Below, in pieces: positions 1-5,928 of a DNA stretch of 6,864 nucleotides (position 1 is its first letter; every line of letters starts with the position of its first letter). The notes under the pieces were generated by a model. It did not search any database and was not told the origin of the DNA. It saw only the letters and a list, made by a program, of their open reading frames with translations. The DNA lies in contig JAPVWE010000070.1 of NCBI GenBank assembly GCA_028572035.1, positions 1 to 6,864 of the forward strand. The letters are read 5' to 3'. Origin of the DNA: Desulfobacteraceae bacterium (lineage in GTDB: Bacteria > Desulfobacterota > DSM-4660 > Desulfatiglandales > B25-G16). The translations under genes and the position numbers were made by a program.

Positions 1-2
1 AA

Positions 3-86
3 CAAGAGAGATATGGGTCTGAACAAGAGATACCTTTTCTGTCCTATCTGGAAGACAGGCTGGATCCAAAAGATCATCAATCATAG
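3..86 (+). CDS. Possible C-terminal tail of an upstream gene (partial, 5' end outside window)
   Basis: One plus-strand frame is open from the left edge to a TAG at 84-86 and encodes 27 residues ending in LEDRLDPKDHQS. The mixed charged and hydrophobic composition, with CTG, GAG and AGG codons like those of the genes further on, looks like a real protein end. A second frame stays open to a TGA at 118-120, but it is unusually rich in Trp, Cys and His and looks less natural. An exact 9-base direct repeat (1-9 and 22-30) has a 21-base period, which would be seven codons. The stretch is too short to assign a family, and it could be non-coding. Confidence 0.25.
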   Translation, partial: QERYGSEQEIPFLSYLEDRLDPKDHQS

Positions 87-215
87 AATGCATTGGTACA
101 GTATGTTCCCCTCGTTTTGAGCATACTAAAGAGCTATTGAAAATGGGTCAAGGATAAAGTTAGGCAGGGCCAAGCCCTAGTGTAAGCTAACCTATTGATT
201 TTTTAGCTAATTGCT
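87..215. other. Non-coding spacer before the palindrome
   Basis: No reading frame here is convincing. A short stem (AGGGC at 166-170, GCCCT at 174-178, three-base loop) lies downstream of the possible upstream gene end. It could be a weak terminator, but the nearest T-run (about 199-204) is some 20 bases beyond the stem, so I do not call it one. The motif AGCTAA occurs twice (about 185-190 and 205-210). Together with 216-476 this makes about 390 bases without a recognisable gene ahead of the flavoprotein gene. Confidence 0.5.
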
Positions 216-393
216 GGGTATGTGTATCTTTTTTTTGTTATGCCCTATATGGGCCTTTGCAAGGTCGTTTTCAAAATGGTTTATTGCACCTTAACCCTTA
301 GAATCATACGCTCAGTCTATATAAACCATTTTGAAACGACCACTAATCCAGACTATATGAGAGGGCATAATCAAAAAAAAGATACACATACCC
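216..393. repeat. 178-bp imperfect palindrome, MITE-like or large hairpin
   Basis: The outer arms are 216-246 and 362-393. The left arm begins GGGTATGTGTATC, runs through eight T and ends TTATGCCCT; the right arm is its reverse complement with one extra base. The inner arms are 263-283 (GGTCG through ATGGTTTA) and 322-341, again matching except for one base. They enclose a 38-nt loop (284-321), and an unpaired bubble (247-262 against 342-361) separates inner from outer arms. Ends that are inverted repeats and a length under 200 bp resemble a miniature inverted-repeat transposable element or a large structured intergenic repeat. I see no clear target-site duplication: the flanks are AATTGCT on the left and CGGACTT on the right. 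It has no T-run after the stem, so it does not look like a terminator. Confidence 0.75.
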
Positions 394-431
394 CGGACTT
401 TGACGTTACCCTGACCTAAACCGGACTTGAC
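393..431 (+). repeat. Pair of near-identical direct repeats upstream of the flavoprotein gene
   Basis: CCGGACTTTGAC at 393-404 recurs as CCGGACTTGAC at 421-431, with one base missing and a repeat distance of 28 bases. The first copy begins at the very edge of the palindrome and the second overlaps the proposed -35 box. They could be a pair of regulator half-sites, or a remnant of the event that placed the palindrome here. The sequence alone does not decide. Confidence 0.4.
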
Positions 432-455
432 TGTTATTCAGTTCAATTAGAGAAT
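427..455 (+). promoter_or_regulatory. Candidate sigma-70-type promoter for the flavoprotein gene
   Basis: TTGACT at 427-432 matches the -35 consensus at five of six positions. With a 17-base spacer it is followed by GAGAAT at 450-455, which matches the -10 consensus at four of six. Transcription would start close to the ribosome-binding site and leave a very short leader before the ATG at 477. This is the best match in the gap, but it is a by-eye call. Confidence 0.35.
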
Positions 456-476
456 AGGGATGGAGGAAGATTGATT

Positions 477-1883
477 ATGGCGGAGAAAAAAAGGGAAAAG
501 GTACCCCGGCAACCTATGCCTGAGCAGGATCCTAAGGTTAGAGGGAGAAACTTTGATGAGGTTCCCTTTGGCTATTCCCCGGAGACAGCTAAGTTGGAGG
601 CAAGCAGATGCCTCCAGTGCAAGAATCCTTCCTGTATGCCAGGTTGCCCGGTAGAGATAGATATCCCTGCATTCATAGCCAGGATCAAGGAAGGTGACTT
701 TCAAGGCGCCATAGCCAAGCTTAAGGAGAAAAACGTACTCCCTGCGGTCTGTGGCAGGGTCTGTCCCCAGGAGTTACAATGTGAAAAGGTCTGCATACTG
801 AGCAAGAAGGGAGATCCTGTAGCCATTGGGAGGCTGGAGAGATTTGCCGCTGATTGGGAAAGGGCTCAAGGAGAGGTTTCAATACCCGAAAAGGAGGCCT
901 CTACAGGAAAGAGGGTTGCAGTGGTCGGCTCAGGACCATCAGGACTCACTGTGGCCGGAGATCTTATCCTGAAAGGACATGATGTTACCGTGTTTGAGGC
1001 CTTTCAGGTTCCGGGCGGGGTCCTGGTATACGGAATCCCAGAGTTCAGGCTGCCCAAGGCGATTGTGGCCGCTGAGGTGGACTACATGAAGAAGCTTGGT
1101 GTTAAATTCCAGGGTGATATGGTTGTTGGTGCTACTGTAACAGTGGATGAACTGTTTGAGGAAGGTTATGATGCAGTCTATATTGGGGTGGGGGCTGGAC
1201 TTCCTGTATTTATGCGAATACCGGGTGAAAATCTGATTGGTGTTTATTCTGCCAATGAATACCTGACCAGAAGTAACCTGATGAAGGCATATCTTTTCCC
1301 CGAGTATGATACACCAATTATAATGGGTAAAGATGTGGTTGTCTTTGGGGCAGGGAATGTGGCAATGGATTCTGCCAGGACGGCACTCCGCCTTGATGCA
1401 GACAGGGTAAGGATTATCTATCGCCGCTCCAGGCAGGAGATGCCTGCCAGGATCGAAGAGATCCATCATGCTGAGGAAGAGGGAGTAGAATTTGTTCTTC
1501 TGGCAGCCCCCCTGAATTTCGTTGGAGACAATGACGGACGTCTGAAAGGGGTAAGATGTCAGAGGATGGAGTTGGGTGAGCCCGATGAATCGGGTAGGCG
1601 TCGGCCAGTGCCGATTAAAGGTAGTGAATTCGAGACAGAGTGCGATACAGCGGTTATTGCCATAGGTGCCGGTGCCAATCCTCTCCTGACCAAGGCAACA
1701 CCTGATATCAAATTAAACAAAAGGGGCTATATAATTGCCGAACCTGAGACTGGCAAGACAACCAAGAAAGGTGTCTGGGCAGGCGGTGATATTGTTACAG
1801 GACAGGCAACGGTTATCCTGGCCATGGGCGCTGGCCGAACAGTAGCCAATTCGATTCATAGATACCTGACACTCGGGTGGTAG
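477..1883 (+). CDS. gltA: NADPH-dependent glutamate synthase small-subunit-like FAD/[4Fe-4S] oxidoreductase (GltA/GltD/NfnB family)
   Basis: This 468-residue cytoplasmic flavoprotein has the full architecture of the GltD/GltA/NfnB family and the usual length of the stand-alone form. The N-terminal ferredoxin-like domain carries two cysteine sets, C45-C48-C53-C57 and C92-C96-C102-C106, the ligands expected for two [4Fe-4S] clusters. The FAD-binding Rossmann motif VVGSGPSGL lies at about 149-157, followed by the family motif VYGIPEFRLPK (184-194). The NADPH-binding motif GAGNVAMD (291-298) and the YRRSRQEMPA segment (315-324) come next, and the C-terminal FAD contact is WAGGDIVTGQATV (434-446). 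The family passes electrons between NADPH, FAD and iron-sulfur clusters. In glutamate synthase these reduce glutamine plus 2-oxoglutarate to glutamate; in NfnAB they take part in electron bifurcation with ferredoxin. Neither a glutamate synthase large subunit nor an NfnA partner is adjacent, so which reaction it performs is open. I chose ATG 477 over an in-frame TTG at 471 because GGAGG at 462-466 is too close to the TTG. Confidence 0.93.
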   Translation: MAEKKREKVPRQPMPEQDPKVRGRNFDEVPFGYSPETAKLEASRCLQCKNPSCMPGCPVEIDIPAFIARIKEGDFQGAIAKLKEKNVLPAVCGRVCPQELQCEKVCILSKKGDPVAIGRLERFAADWERAQGEVSIPEKEASTGKRVAVVGSGPSGLTVAGDLILKGHDVTVFEAFQVPGGVLVYGIPEFRLPKAIVAAEVDYMKKLGVKFQGDMVVGATVTVDELFEEGYDAVYIGVGAGLPVFMRIPGENLIGVYSANEYLTRSNLMKAYLFPEYDTPIIMGKDVVVFGAGNVAMDSARTALRLDADRVRIIYRRSRQEMPARIEEIHHAEEEGVEFVLLAAPLNFVGDNDGRLKGVRCQRMELGEPDESGRRRPVPIKGSEFETECDTAVIAIGAGANPLLTKATPDIKLNKRGYIIAEPETGKTTKKGVWAGGDIVTGQATVILAMGAGRTVANSIHRYLTLGW

Positions 1884-1940
1884 GGAAGCAAGGTGGGAGT
1901 GTAGAAGGACTTACATGGGCATGAAGGATGCCTAATGTGG

Positions 1941-1968
1941 AAATCGGGGCCAGTGTTGGCCCCGATTT
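1941..1968. terminator. Hairpin terminator between convergent gltA and livK
   Basis: A perfect 12-bp stem (AAATCGGGGCCA at 1941-1952 pairing with 1957-1968) closes a four-base GTGT loop. On the plus strand it ends in TTTAATTT, a reasonable tract for intrinsic termination of the flavoprotein transcript 57 bases after its stop. On the minus strand it begins 20 bases after the livK stop, so it probably serves both convergent units. The minus-strand tract is weaker, with only three T before CC. Confidence 0.85.
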
Positions 1969-1988
1969 AATTTAAGCATGCCCCTTTG

Positions 1989-3116
1989 TTAATAAGGTAT
2001 CAGCTTTCCGCCTTGATAAACCATTCTCTGGTAATAGTCGGTTACCTGCATACCATCTTTATCAAAGCTCTTATCTCCGGTAACCCCATTATAGATCTTA
2101 CTCACGATGTGCAAGGCCTTGGCAATCTTATCAGTATCAGTACTTCCTGCCATACTGAGGGCCAGTGCGGCAATCCAGGTGGCATCATAGGCATAGGCAC
2201 CGAATGCAGTTTGTTTGGCCTCTTTGCCATATCTTTTCTGGTACGCAGTCTGGTATTCCGCTAAACGGGCCCCGCCTGTCGCGCCACATTCAAGACCTTT
2301 TATTCCTTCAGCGCTTACCGGAATGACCTCATTGCTCCACATTGTCGGGTAATCTGCATACCAACCCTTAGAGGGCTTTAACCCCATCTCATAGGCCTGT
2401 TTTAGGATGAGCTTGCTCTCTGTTCCATAGGCGGTAAAGAACACGACCTCTGGCTTTTTCGCAAACAGGCGCTCGAGCTCAGCCCGGTAATCGGTTTTCT
2501 TTTCATCGTACCTCACTGCCTCTAACCACATTTTACCGGCCATATCTATGGTTTTCTTGGTCCAGATCTCAATCCCTATGCCGAAGGGATTGTTCACAGT
2601 GATAGAGGCAAATGTTCCGGCTCCACTCTCAAGGGCAAATACAGCCAACATGGTACCCATCACCTCATCAAGGCCTATTATGTTAAAGAAGTAGGGTCCA
2701 ATCTCTCGAAGCTTTGGCGAGGTAGAGGCCTCAGCGATCTGGATCACCTTTTTTGAATTGGTCCATTGTCCTGTGGGCAAACTTATCCCGCTTGAATAGG
2801 CCCCTACGATCAGGGGCACCTTGTTGATCTCCACAAGCTTGTGGACCGCATCCATTCCACCCTTGGCACTGGATTCGGTATCCTCCCAGATGATCTTCAA
2901 TGGGCGACCATTAATTCCCCCGGCAGCATTGATCTCCTCTAAAGCCATCTGTTCCCCTCGCTTCATGTCGAGTCCCTGTACGGCATTTGTCCCGGTTAAA
3001 GGACTGATAGAGCCAATAACTACAGGTTCAGCAGCCTGAGATGAAACAGACATTCCAGCAATTAATAGCGCTGCCAAAAAAAATACTCCAACTAATGACA
3101 AAACTAATCTTCTCAT
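1989..3116 (-). CDS. livK: Periplasmic branched-chain amino-acid (HAAT family) ABC transporter substrate-binding protein, LivK-like
   Basis: This 375-residue protein should bind the transported substrate in the periplasm and deliver it to LivHM. Residues 1-28 form a signal peptide: basic MRR, a hydrophobic core from about 4 to 22, then SQA before AEP. There is no Cys at the cleavage site, so it is a soluble periplasmic protein and not a lipoprotein. The mature part starts with the type I periplasmic-binding fold signature VVIGSISPLTG (32-42), followed by the GINGRPLKI segment (67-75). Likely ligand-contacting positions by family analogy are the YSSG loop (107-110) and AST (130-132). The usual family range is about 370-400 residues, so it is full length. 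AGGAGG at 3123-3128 with six bases to the ATG fixes the start. It is the last gene of the operon, 271 nt after livF. Leucine, isoleucine or valine are the default substrates; other amino acids, amides or small organic acids are possible in this family. Confidence 0.93.
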   Translation of the reverse strand: MRRLVLSLVGVFFLAALLIAGMSVSSQAAEPVVIGSISPLTGTNAVQGLDMKRGEQMALEEINAAGGINGRPLKIIWEDTESSAKGGMDAVHKLVEINKVPLIVGAYSSGISLPTGQWTNSKKVIQIAEASTSPKLREIGPYFFNIIGLDEVMGTMLAVFALESGAGTFASITVNNPFGIGIEIWTKKTIDMAGKMWLEAVRYDEKKTDYRAELERLFAKKPEVVFFTAYGTESKLILKQAYEMGLKPSKGWYADYPTMWSNEVIPVSAEGIKGLECGATGGARLAEYQTAYQKRYGKEAKQTAFGAYAYDATWIAALALSMAGSTDTDKIAKALHIVSKIYNGVTGDKSFDKDGMQVTDYYQRMVYQGGKLIPY

Positions 3117-3200
3117 CTTTCCCCTCCTTTTACATTAAATTGTTACTGTTAATGCCTCTGCCTCCTTAAGTAATTTTAGTCTTCCCTTTCCTCACCTCCT
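3117..3200 (-). promoter_or_regulatory. livK leader with three Shine-Dalgarno-like boxes
   Basis: Read on the minus strand, this stretch carries AGGAGGTG (3200-3193), AAGGAGG (about 3167-3161) and AAAGGAGG (about 3130-3123). Only the last is at a working distance from a start codon, the livK ATG. The first is a near-perfect anti-16S complement but has no plausible start codon just downstream. The extra boxes could hold waiting ribosomes, stabilise the mRNA or be relics of lost leader peptides; these roles are inference. Confidence 0.45.
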
Positions 3201-3235
3201 TTCAGCTTAATCTCTGGGAATTTCTAGTACATATT

Positions 3236-3260
3236 GAATTCACAGTATTCTTCGTGCCAA
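3236..3260 (-). promoter_or_regulatory. Weak candidate promoter for livK
   Basis: On the minus strand TTGGCACG (3260-3253) contains TTGGCA, five of six to a -35 box. An 18-base gap leads to CAATAT, three of six to a -10 box. TTGGCACG also looks like the -24 half of a sigma-54 promoter, but the -12 position reads AC where GC is expected. A separate promoter for a highly needed binding protein would make sense after the hairpin at 3281-3363. The match is weak either way. Confidence 0.25.
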
Positions 3261-3280
3261 CCGATCTATGCCTTCCTCAT

Positions 3281-3363
3281 GTATGCAGTAAACAGTACGC
3301 AGTAGGCAGCAAGAAATAAGGAAGCCTGTGTGGTGCTTACTGCTTAGTGCCTACTGCTTACTT
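3281..3363. repeat. Palindromic heptad-repeat element between livF and livK
   Basis: The left half is four 7-base units, GCAGTAA, ACAGTAC, GCAGTAG and GCAGCAA (3285-3312). The right half, CTTACTG, CTTAGTG, CCTACTG and CTTACTT (3336-3363), is the same kind of array inverted. Positions 3281-3309 and 3333-3361 pair at 22 of 29 positions around a 23-nt loop. In the livHMGFK transcript this would fold into a long imperfect hairpin just after livF, where it could slow 3' decay of the upstream message or partly terminate it. No T-run follows, so it is not a classical terminator. Confidence 0.75.
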
Positions 3364-3387
3364 CTATTTCGGAGCGGAGCTAAGTTC

Positions 3388-4098
3388 TCACCCTCCCAGA
3401 TAGGCCTCCCGGATCTTTTTATTAGACAGTATCTTATCCGCCCGATCCTCAAATTCGTTCTGGCCCATCACCAGAACATAACCTCTATTAGATATACTCA
3501 ATGATTGATAGGCATCCTGTTCTATAATAATGATGGCCCTACCCATCTTTTCATGTATATCCGTAATGGTTGAGAATACCTCCTCTGACACCTTTGGAGA
3601 GAGTCCTGCCGAAGGCTCATCCAACATGAGGACTTCTGGGTCTGTCATTAAGGCCCTGGCCATACCAAGCATCTGGCTCTGGCCACCACTCAGGGTGCCA
3701 GCCTTTTGTTTTAATCTATCAGCCAGGATAGGAAAGAGTTGAAAGGCCTTGTCCATCCTCTCTTTGACTATCTCCTTACTACGAATAAAACCACCCATCT
3801 CCAGGTTTTCTCTGACAGTCAGGGAGGGAAATACATTCCCGAGTTGAGGAACATAGCCGAAGCCTCTAATGACTTTTTCATGGGGTTTAAGATGGGTAAT
3901 ATTGTCCCCTTTCCAGTAGATATCACCTTTAAAGATAGGTATATAGCCCATAATGGCCTTTAGCAATGTAGATTTTCCGGCCCCATTGGGACCGATGATG
4001 GTTATTGCCTCCTTTTTTTCAATATACATAGAGACTCCGTGTAATATCTCCGATTTTCCATATCCGGCAAATATATTATTGGCCTCGAGAATCTTCAT
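3388..4098 (-). CDS. livF: Branched-chain amino-acid ABC transporter ATP-binding protein LivF
   Basis: This 236-residue ATPase is one of the two nucleotide-binding subunits that power uptake through LivHM. It has Walker A GPNGAGKST (36-44), Q-loop Gln85 in GYVPQ, signature LSGGQ (136-140), Walker B EVLMLDEP (155-162) with catalytic Glu161, and SAGLSP as D-loop region (163-168). After Walker B it reads IIIIEQD where many ABC ATPases have the switch His. An EQN-type sequence at this point is typical of LivF, so this is a family trait and supports LivF over LivG. The C-terminal half has the LivF-specific NRGYVLVMG. The ATG lies 23 bases inside livG, with a modest GGGAG seven bases upstream, so translation is probably coupled to livG. 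Length is normal for the family (about 235). Confidence 0.95.
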   Translation of the reverse strand: MKILEANNIFAGYGKSEILHGVSMYIEKKEAITIIGPNGAGKSTLLKAIMGYIPIFKGDIYWKGDNITHLKPHEKVIRGFGYVPQLGNVFPSLTVRENLEMGGFIRSKEIVKERMDKAFQLFPILADRLKQKAGTLSGGQSQMLGMARALMTDPEVLMLDEPSAGLSPKVSEEVFSTITDIHEKMGRAIIIIEQDAYQSLSISNRGYVLVMGQNEFEDRADKILSNKKIREAYLGG

Positions 4099-4870
4099 CT
4101 AATAACTCCCATTTCGAACTTCCGGAAAGGTAGGCCTCTAACACCTTCTCGTTCTTTTGAATCTCTTCGGGCGTTCCTTCTGCAATCTTCTTACCGAAAT
4201 CCAACACAATGACCCTATCGCAAATCTCGCTGATAACCTTCATATTATGTTCTACCAGTAAGATAGTCTGTCCTTTTTCGGCCCTTAAATTTTTTATGGC
4301 AACGATAAGGTCTCTAATGAGGGTAGGGTTAACACCGGCTGTTGGCTCGTCCAGTAAGAGCAGTATGGGGTCTGACATCAATATCCTCCCCAAGGATAAG
4401 AGCTTCTTTTGGCCGCCAGAAAGATTTCCCGCATATTCATTTCTTAAATCATAAAGCTGGACAAGTTCAAGTATCTCATAGGCATCTTTAAGGAGTTTCT
4501 CATTCTCTCTCTTTATTTTCAAAGGATGCAGAAAAACATTGAATATCCCTTCTCCGATCTGGCTCTTGGGTGCCAGAAGAAGGTTTTCCAATACGGTCAT
4601 CTTTTCAGGCACTTCGCTTATCTGGAAGGTCCTACCAACTCCCAGCATGGCTATCCTGTACGGCTCAATACCCTCAATCTTTTTCCCCTTAAAATAGATC
4701 TCTCCTCTATCTTTGCTATAAAAACCGGATATTACATTGAAGAGGGTGCTTTTGCCCGATCCATTTGGGCCAATCAGCCCTGTAATAGAGTTGGGTTCCA
4801 CACTAAAAGTCACTCCATTGAGGGCCAGGATGCCACCAAAGCTTTTATGAACATTTTCCACCTTAAGCAT
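4076..4870 (-). CDS. livG: Branched-chain amino-acid ABC transporter ATP-binding protein LivG
   Basis: This 264-residue cytoplasmic ATPase pairs with LivF under the LivHM channel. Motifs in order: Walker A GPNGSGKST (34-42), Q-loop GRTFQ (79-83), signature LSGGQ (150-154), Walker B ILLLLDEP (169-176) with Glu175, the TAGVNP D-loop region, and the switch His208 in LLVEHNM. The GRTFQ motif, the longer helical insert before the signature and the VEHNM sequence separate LivG from LivF. The C-terminus (KWELLDEDSRGQ) overlaps the start of livF. The start follows a 143-nt gap after livM with no good Shine-Dalgarno sequence: only a weak GAGA lies just upstream, and the region before it is occupied by heptad repeats. 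The ATG is nevertheless well supported, because MLKVENVHKSFGG is where LivG proteins normally begin. Confidence 0.95.
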   Translation of the reverse strand: MLKVENVHKSFGGILALNGVTFSVEPNSITGLIGPNGSGKSTLFNVISGFYSKDRGEIYFKGKKIEGIEPYRIAMLGVGRTFQISEVPEKMTVLENLLLAPKSQIGEGIFNVFLHPLKIKRENEKLLKDAYEILELVQLYDLRNEYAGNLSGGQKKLLSLGRILMSDPILLLLDEPTAGVNPTLIRDLIVAIKNLRAEKGQTILLVEHNMKVISEICDRVIVLDFGKKIAEGTPEEIQKNEKVLEAYLSGSSKWELLDEDSRGQ

Positions 4871-5013
4871 GATATCTCATTTTGGATTTTGGATTGCGGA
4901 TTTCGGATTTAGAGAAATCGAAACTTGCTATAAAAACCGATAGCCCTGTAAGAGCAATATGTATCAAAATCTATAAATAATTTCAATATTTTAACATTTA
5001 AAGAGAGAGGTTT
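4871..5013. other. livM-livG intergenic gap
   Basis: These 143 bases interrupt an otherwise tight operon. The livG-proximal end carries the GGATT heptad array; the livM-proximal end (about 4940-5013) is AT-rich without a clear hairpin. On the minus strand a weak promoter-like pair exists (TTGCTC, then TTTATA after 17 bases, about 4929-4957), too poor to call. No small gene is convincing: the only start near a coding position gives a five-codon frame overlapping the livG start. Confidence 0.5.
4884..4911. repeat. GGATTNN heptad tandem repeat
   Basis: Four consecutive 7-base units read GGATTTT, GGATTGC, GGATTTC and GGATTTA on the plus strand, so the livG transcript carries AATCCNN-type units. 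The array ends 13 bases before the livG start codon and occupies the place where a ribosome-binding site would be expected. Such short AATCC/GGATT heptad arrays between genes are, to my knowledge, common in some environmental bacterial genomes. It is direct only, not palindromic, and differs in unit from the array at 3285-3363. Confidence 0.75.
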
Positions 5014-5928
5014 TTAATAAAGCGTCTTTTTCTCTTTGATCAATCCCTCCTTCATGAAAAGCATAGCCACTACAATCAGTATCCCTATTGCCACCATTCT
5101 GAGGCTGGCTAAGGTCACCGCTTCAATAGGAATGTAATCCTTAAGGAATCGGGTTGAATTGTAGAATATCATTACTATGACTGCCCCTAAGATTGCCCCT
5201 TTATTATTGGCCTTTCCGCCGACAATAACCATGGCCCAAATAATAAATGTCTCTAAGGGTAAAAACTGATTGGGGCTTATAAAGCCATGATAATGGGCCC
5301 AGAGGCAGCCGGCCAGACCCCCAAAACTACCTGCTACAGCCATTACCTTCATACGAAATCTCTTTACATCTTTGCCCAGGGCCTGTGGAAGATTGTCTCC
5401 CTCCCTGATACTCTTTATTACCCTCCCAAAAGCAGACTGGGTAAGTGTATTGATGATTATGTAAGTTGCTACCAGGCAAACAAGAACAATTACTAAATAG
5501 AAGAAGGGATATGTATGGGCTGAAAAGAGTGATCTAAGGGGTTGTGGGATACCTCCAATGCCAAAGGCACCCCCCTGGTAAGGTCCTCCACCCACGACCC
5601 AATCTTCATTTAAAAAGAAGATTCGAACGATTTCTGCGGCGGCAAGTGTGGCAATAGCCCAGTAGTCTTCCTTGAGGTTAGCTGTGGGTATAGATATAAT
5701 ATACCCAAAGAGACCAGCAACAACCATTCCTCCCAAAAGGCCAAGGATAAATGGCATCTTAAATACCAATACAATTATGGTGGATATATATGCCCCCAGA
5801 CAAAAAAATACTACATGTCCGAAATTGGCCAATCCGGTAAAACCGTACTGGAGATTAAGGCTTAGGCTCAAGATGGCATAGATTCCCATCATTATGGACA
5901 GATAGACTAAAAAGTTAACAAGACCCAT
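5014..5928 (-). CDS. livM: Branched-chain amino-acid ABC transporter permease LivM
   Basis: This 304-residue integral membrane protein forms half of the substrate channel with LivH. It has several long hydrophobic segments and the LivM hallmark LNLQYGFTGLANFGH (24-38). The conserved segment LKEDYWAIATL follows at 85-95. A cytoplasmic loop (about 165-192, SAFGRVIKSIREGDNLPQAL and onward) should contact the ATPases. GGKANNKGAILGA (237-249) is the conserved late-helix motif. ATG 5928 is preferred over the in-frame TTG at 5931: AGGAGG lies four bases from the ATG but only one from the TTG. The ATG overlaps the livH stop by one base (TGATG), and the Shine-Dalgarno sequence lies in the last livH codons, so the two permeases are probably made in equal amounts. 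The C-terminus reads MKEGLIKEKK in place of the more usual Pro-containing RP(R/E)GL ending, a mild variation. Confidence 0.93.
   Translation of the reverse strand: MGLVNFLVYLSIMMGIYAILSLSLNLQYGFTGLANFGHVVFFCLGAYISTIIVLVFKMPFILGLLGGMVVAGLFGYIISIPTANLKEDYWAIATLAAAEIVRIFFLNEDWVVGGGPYQGGAFGIGGIPQPLRSLFSAHTYPFFYLVIVLVCLVATYIIINTLTQSAFGRVIKSIREGDNLPQALGKDVKRFRMKVMAVAGSFGGLAGCLWAHYHGFISPNQFLPLETFIIWAMVIVGGKANNKGAILGAVIVMIFYNSTRFLKDYIPIEAVTLASLRMVAIGILIVVAMLFMKEGLIKEKKTLY

Noticed and set aside
222..419. 65-residue plus-strand open frame
   Set aside because: It lies almost entirely within the 178-bp palindrome, its sequence is dictated by the inverted arms, and it has no ribosome-binding site or recognisable motif.
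471..476. TTG start two codons upstream of the chosen gltA start
   Set aside because: Only four bases separate it from GGAGG; the ATG at 477 is a better codon at a more usual distance.
939..1469. 176-residue minus-strand open frame
   Set aside because: It is antisense to the conserved NAD(P)/FAD core of the flavoprotein gene and has a Cys/His/Ile-rich shadow composition.
1986..2264. 92-residue plus-strand open frame
   Set aside because: It is antisense to the C-terminal part of livK, whose protein sequence is clearly family-like.
3245..3260. Sigma-54 promoter for livK
   Set aside because: The -24 half TTGGCACG is good, but the -12 element lacks the required GC at the right distance, so only a weak general promoter candidate is listed.
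3281..3363. CRISPR array
   Set aside because: Units are 7 bases with no spacers and the two halves are inverted; no cas genes are present.
4526..4912. 128-residue plus-strand open frame
   Set aside because: It is antisense to livG, runs into the heptad array and shows no family features.
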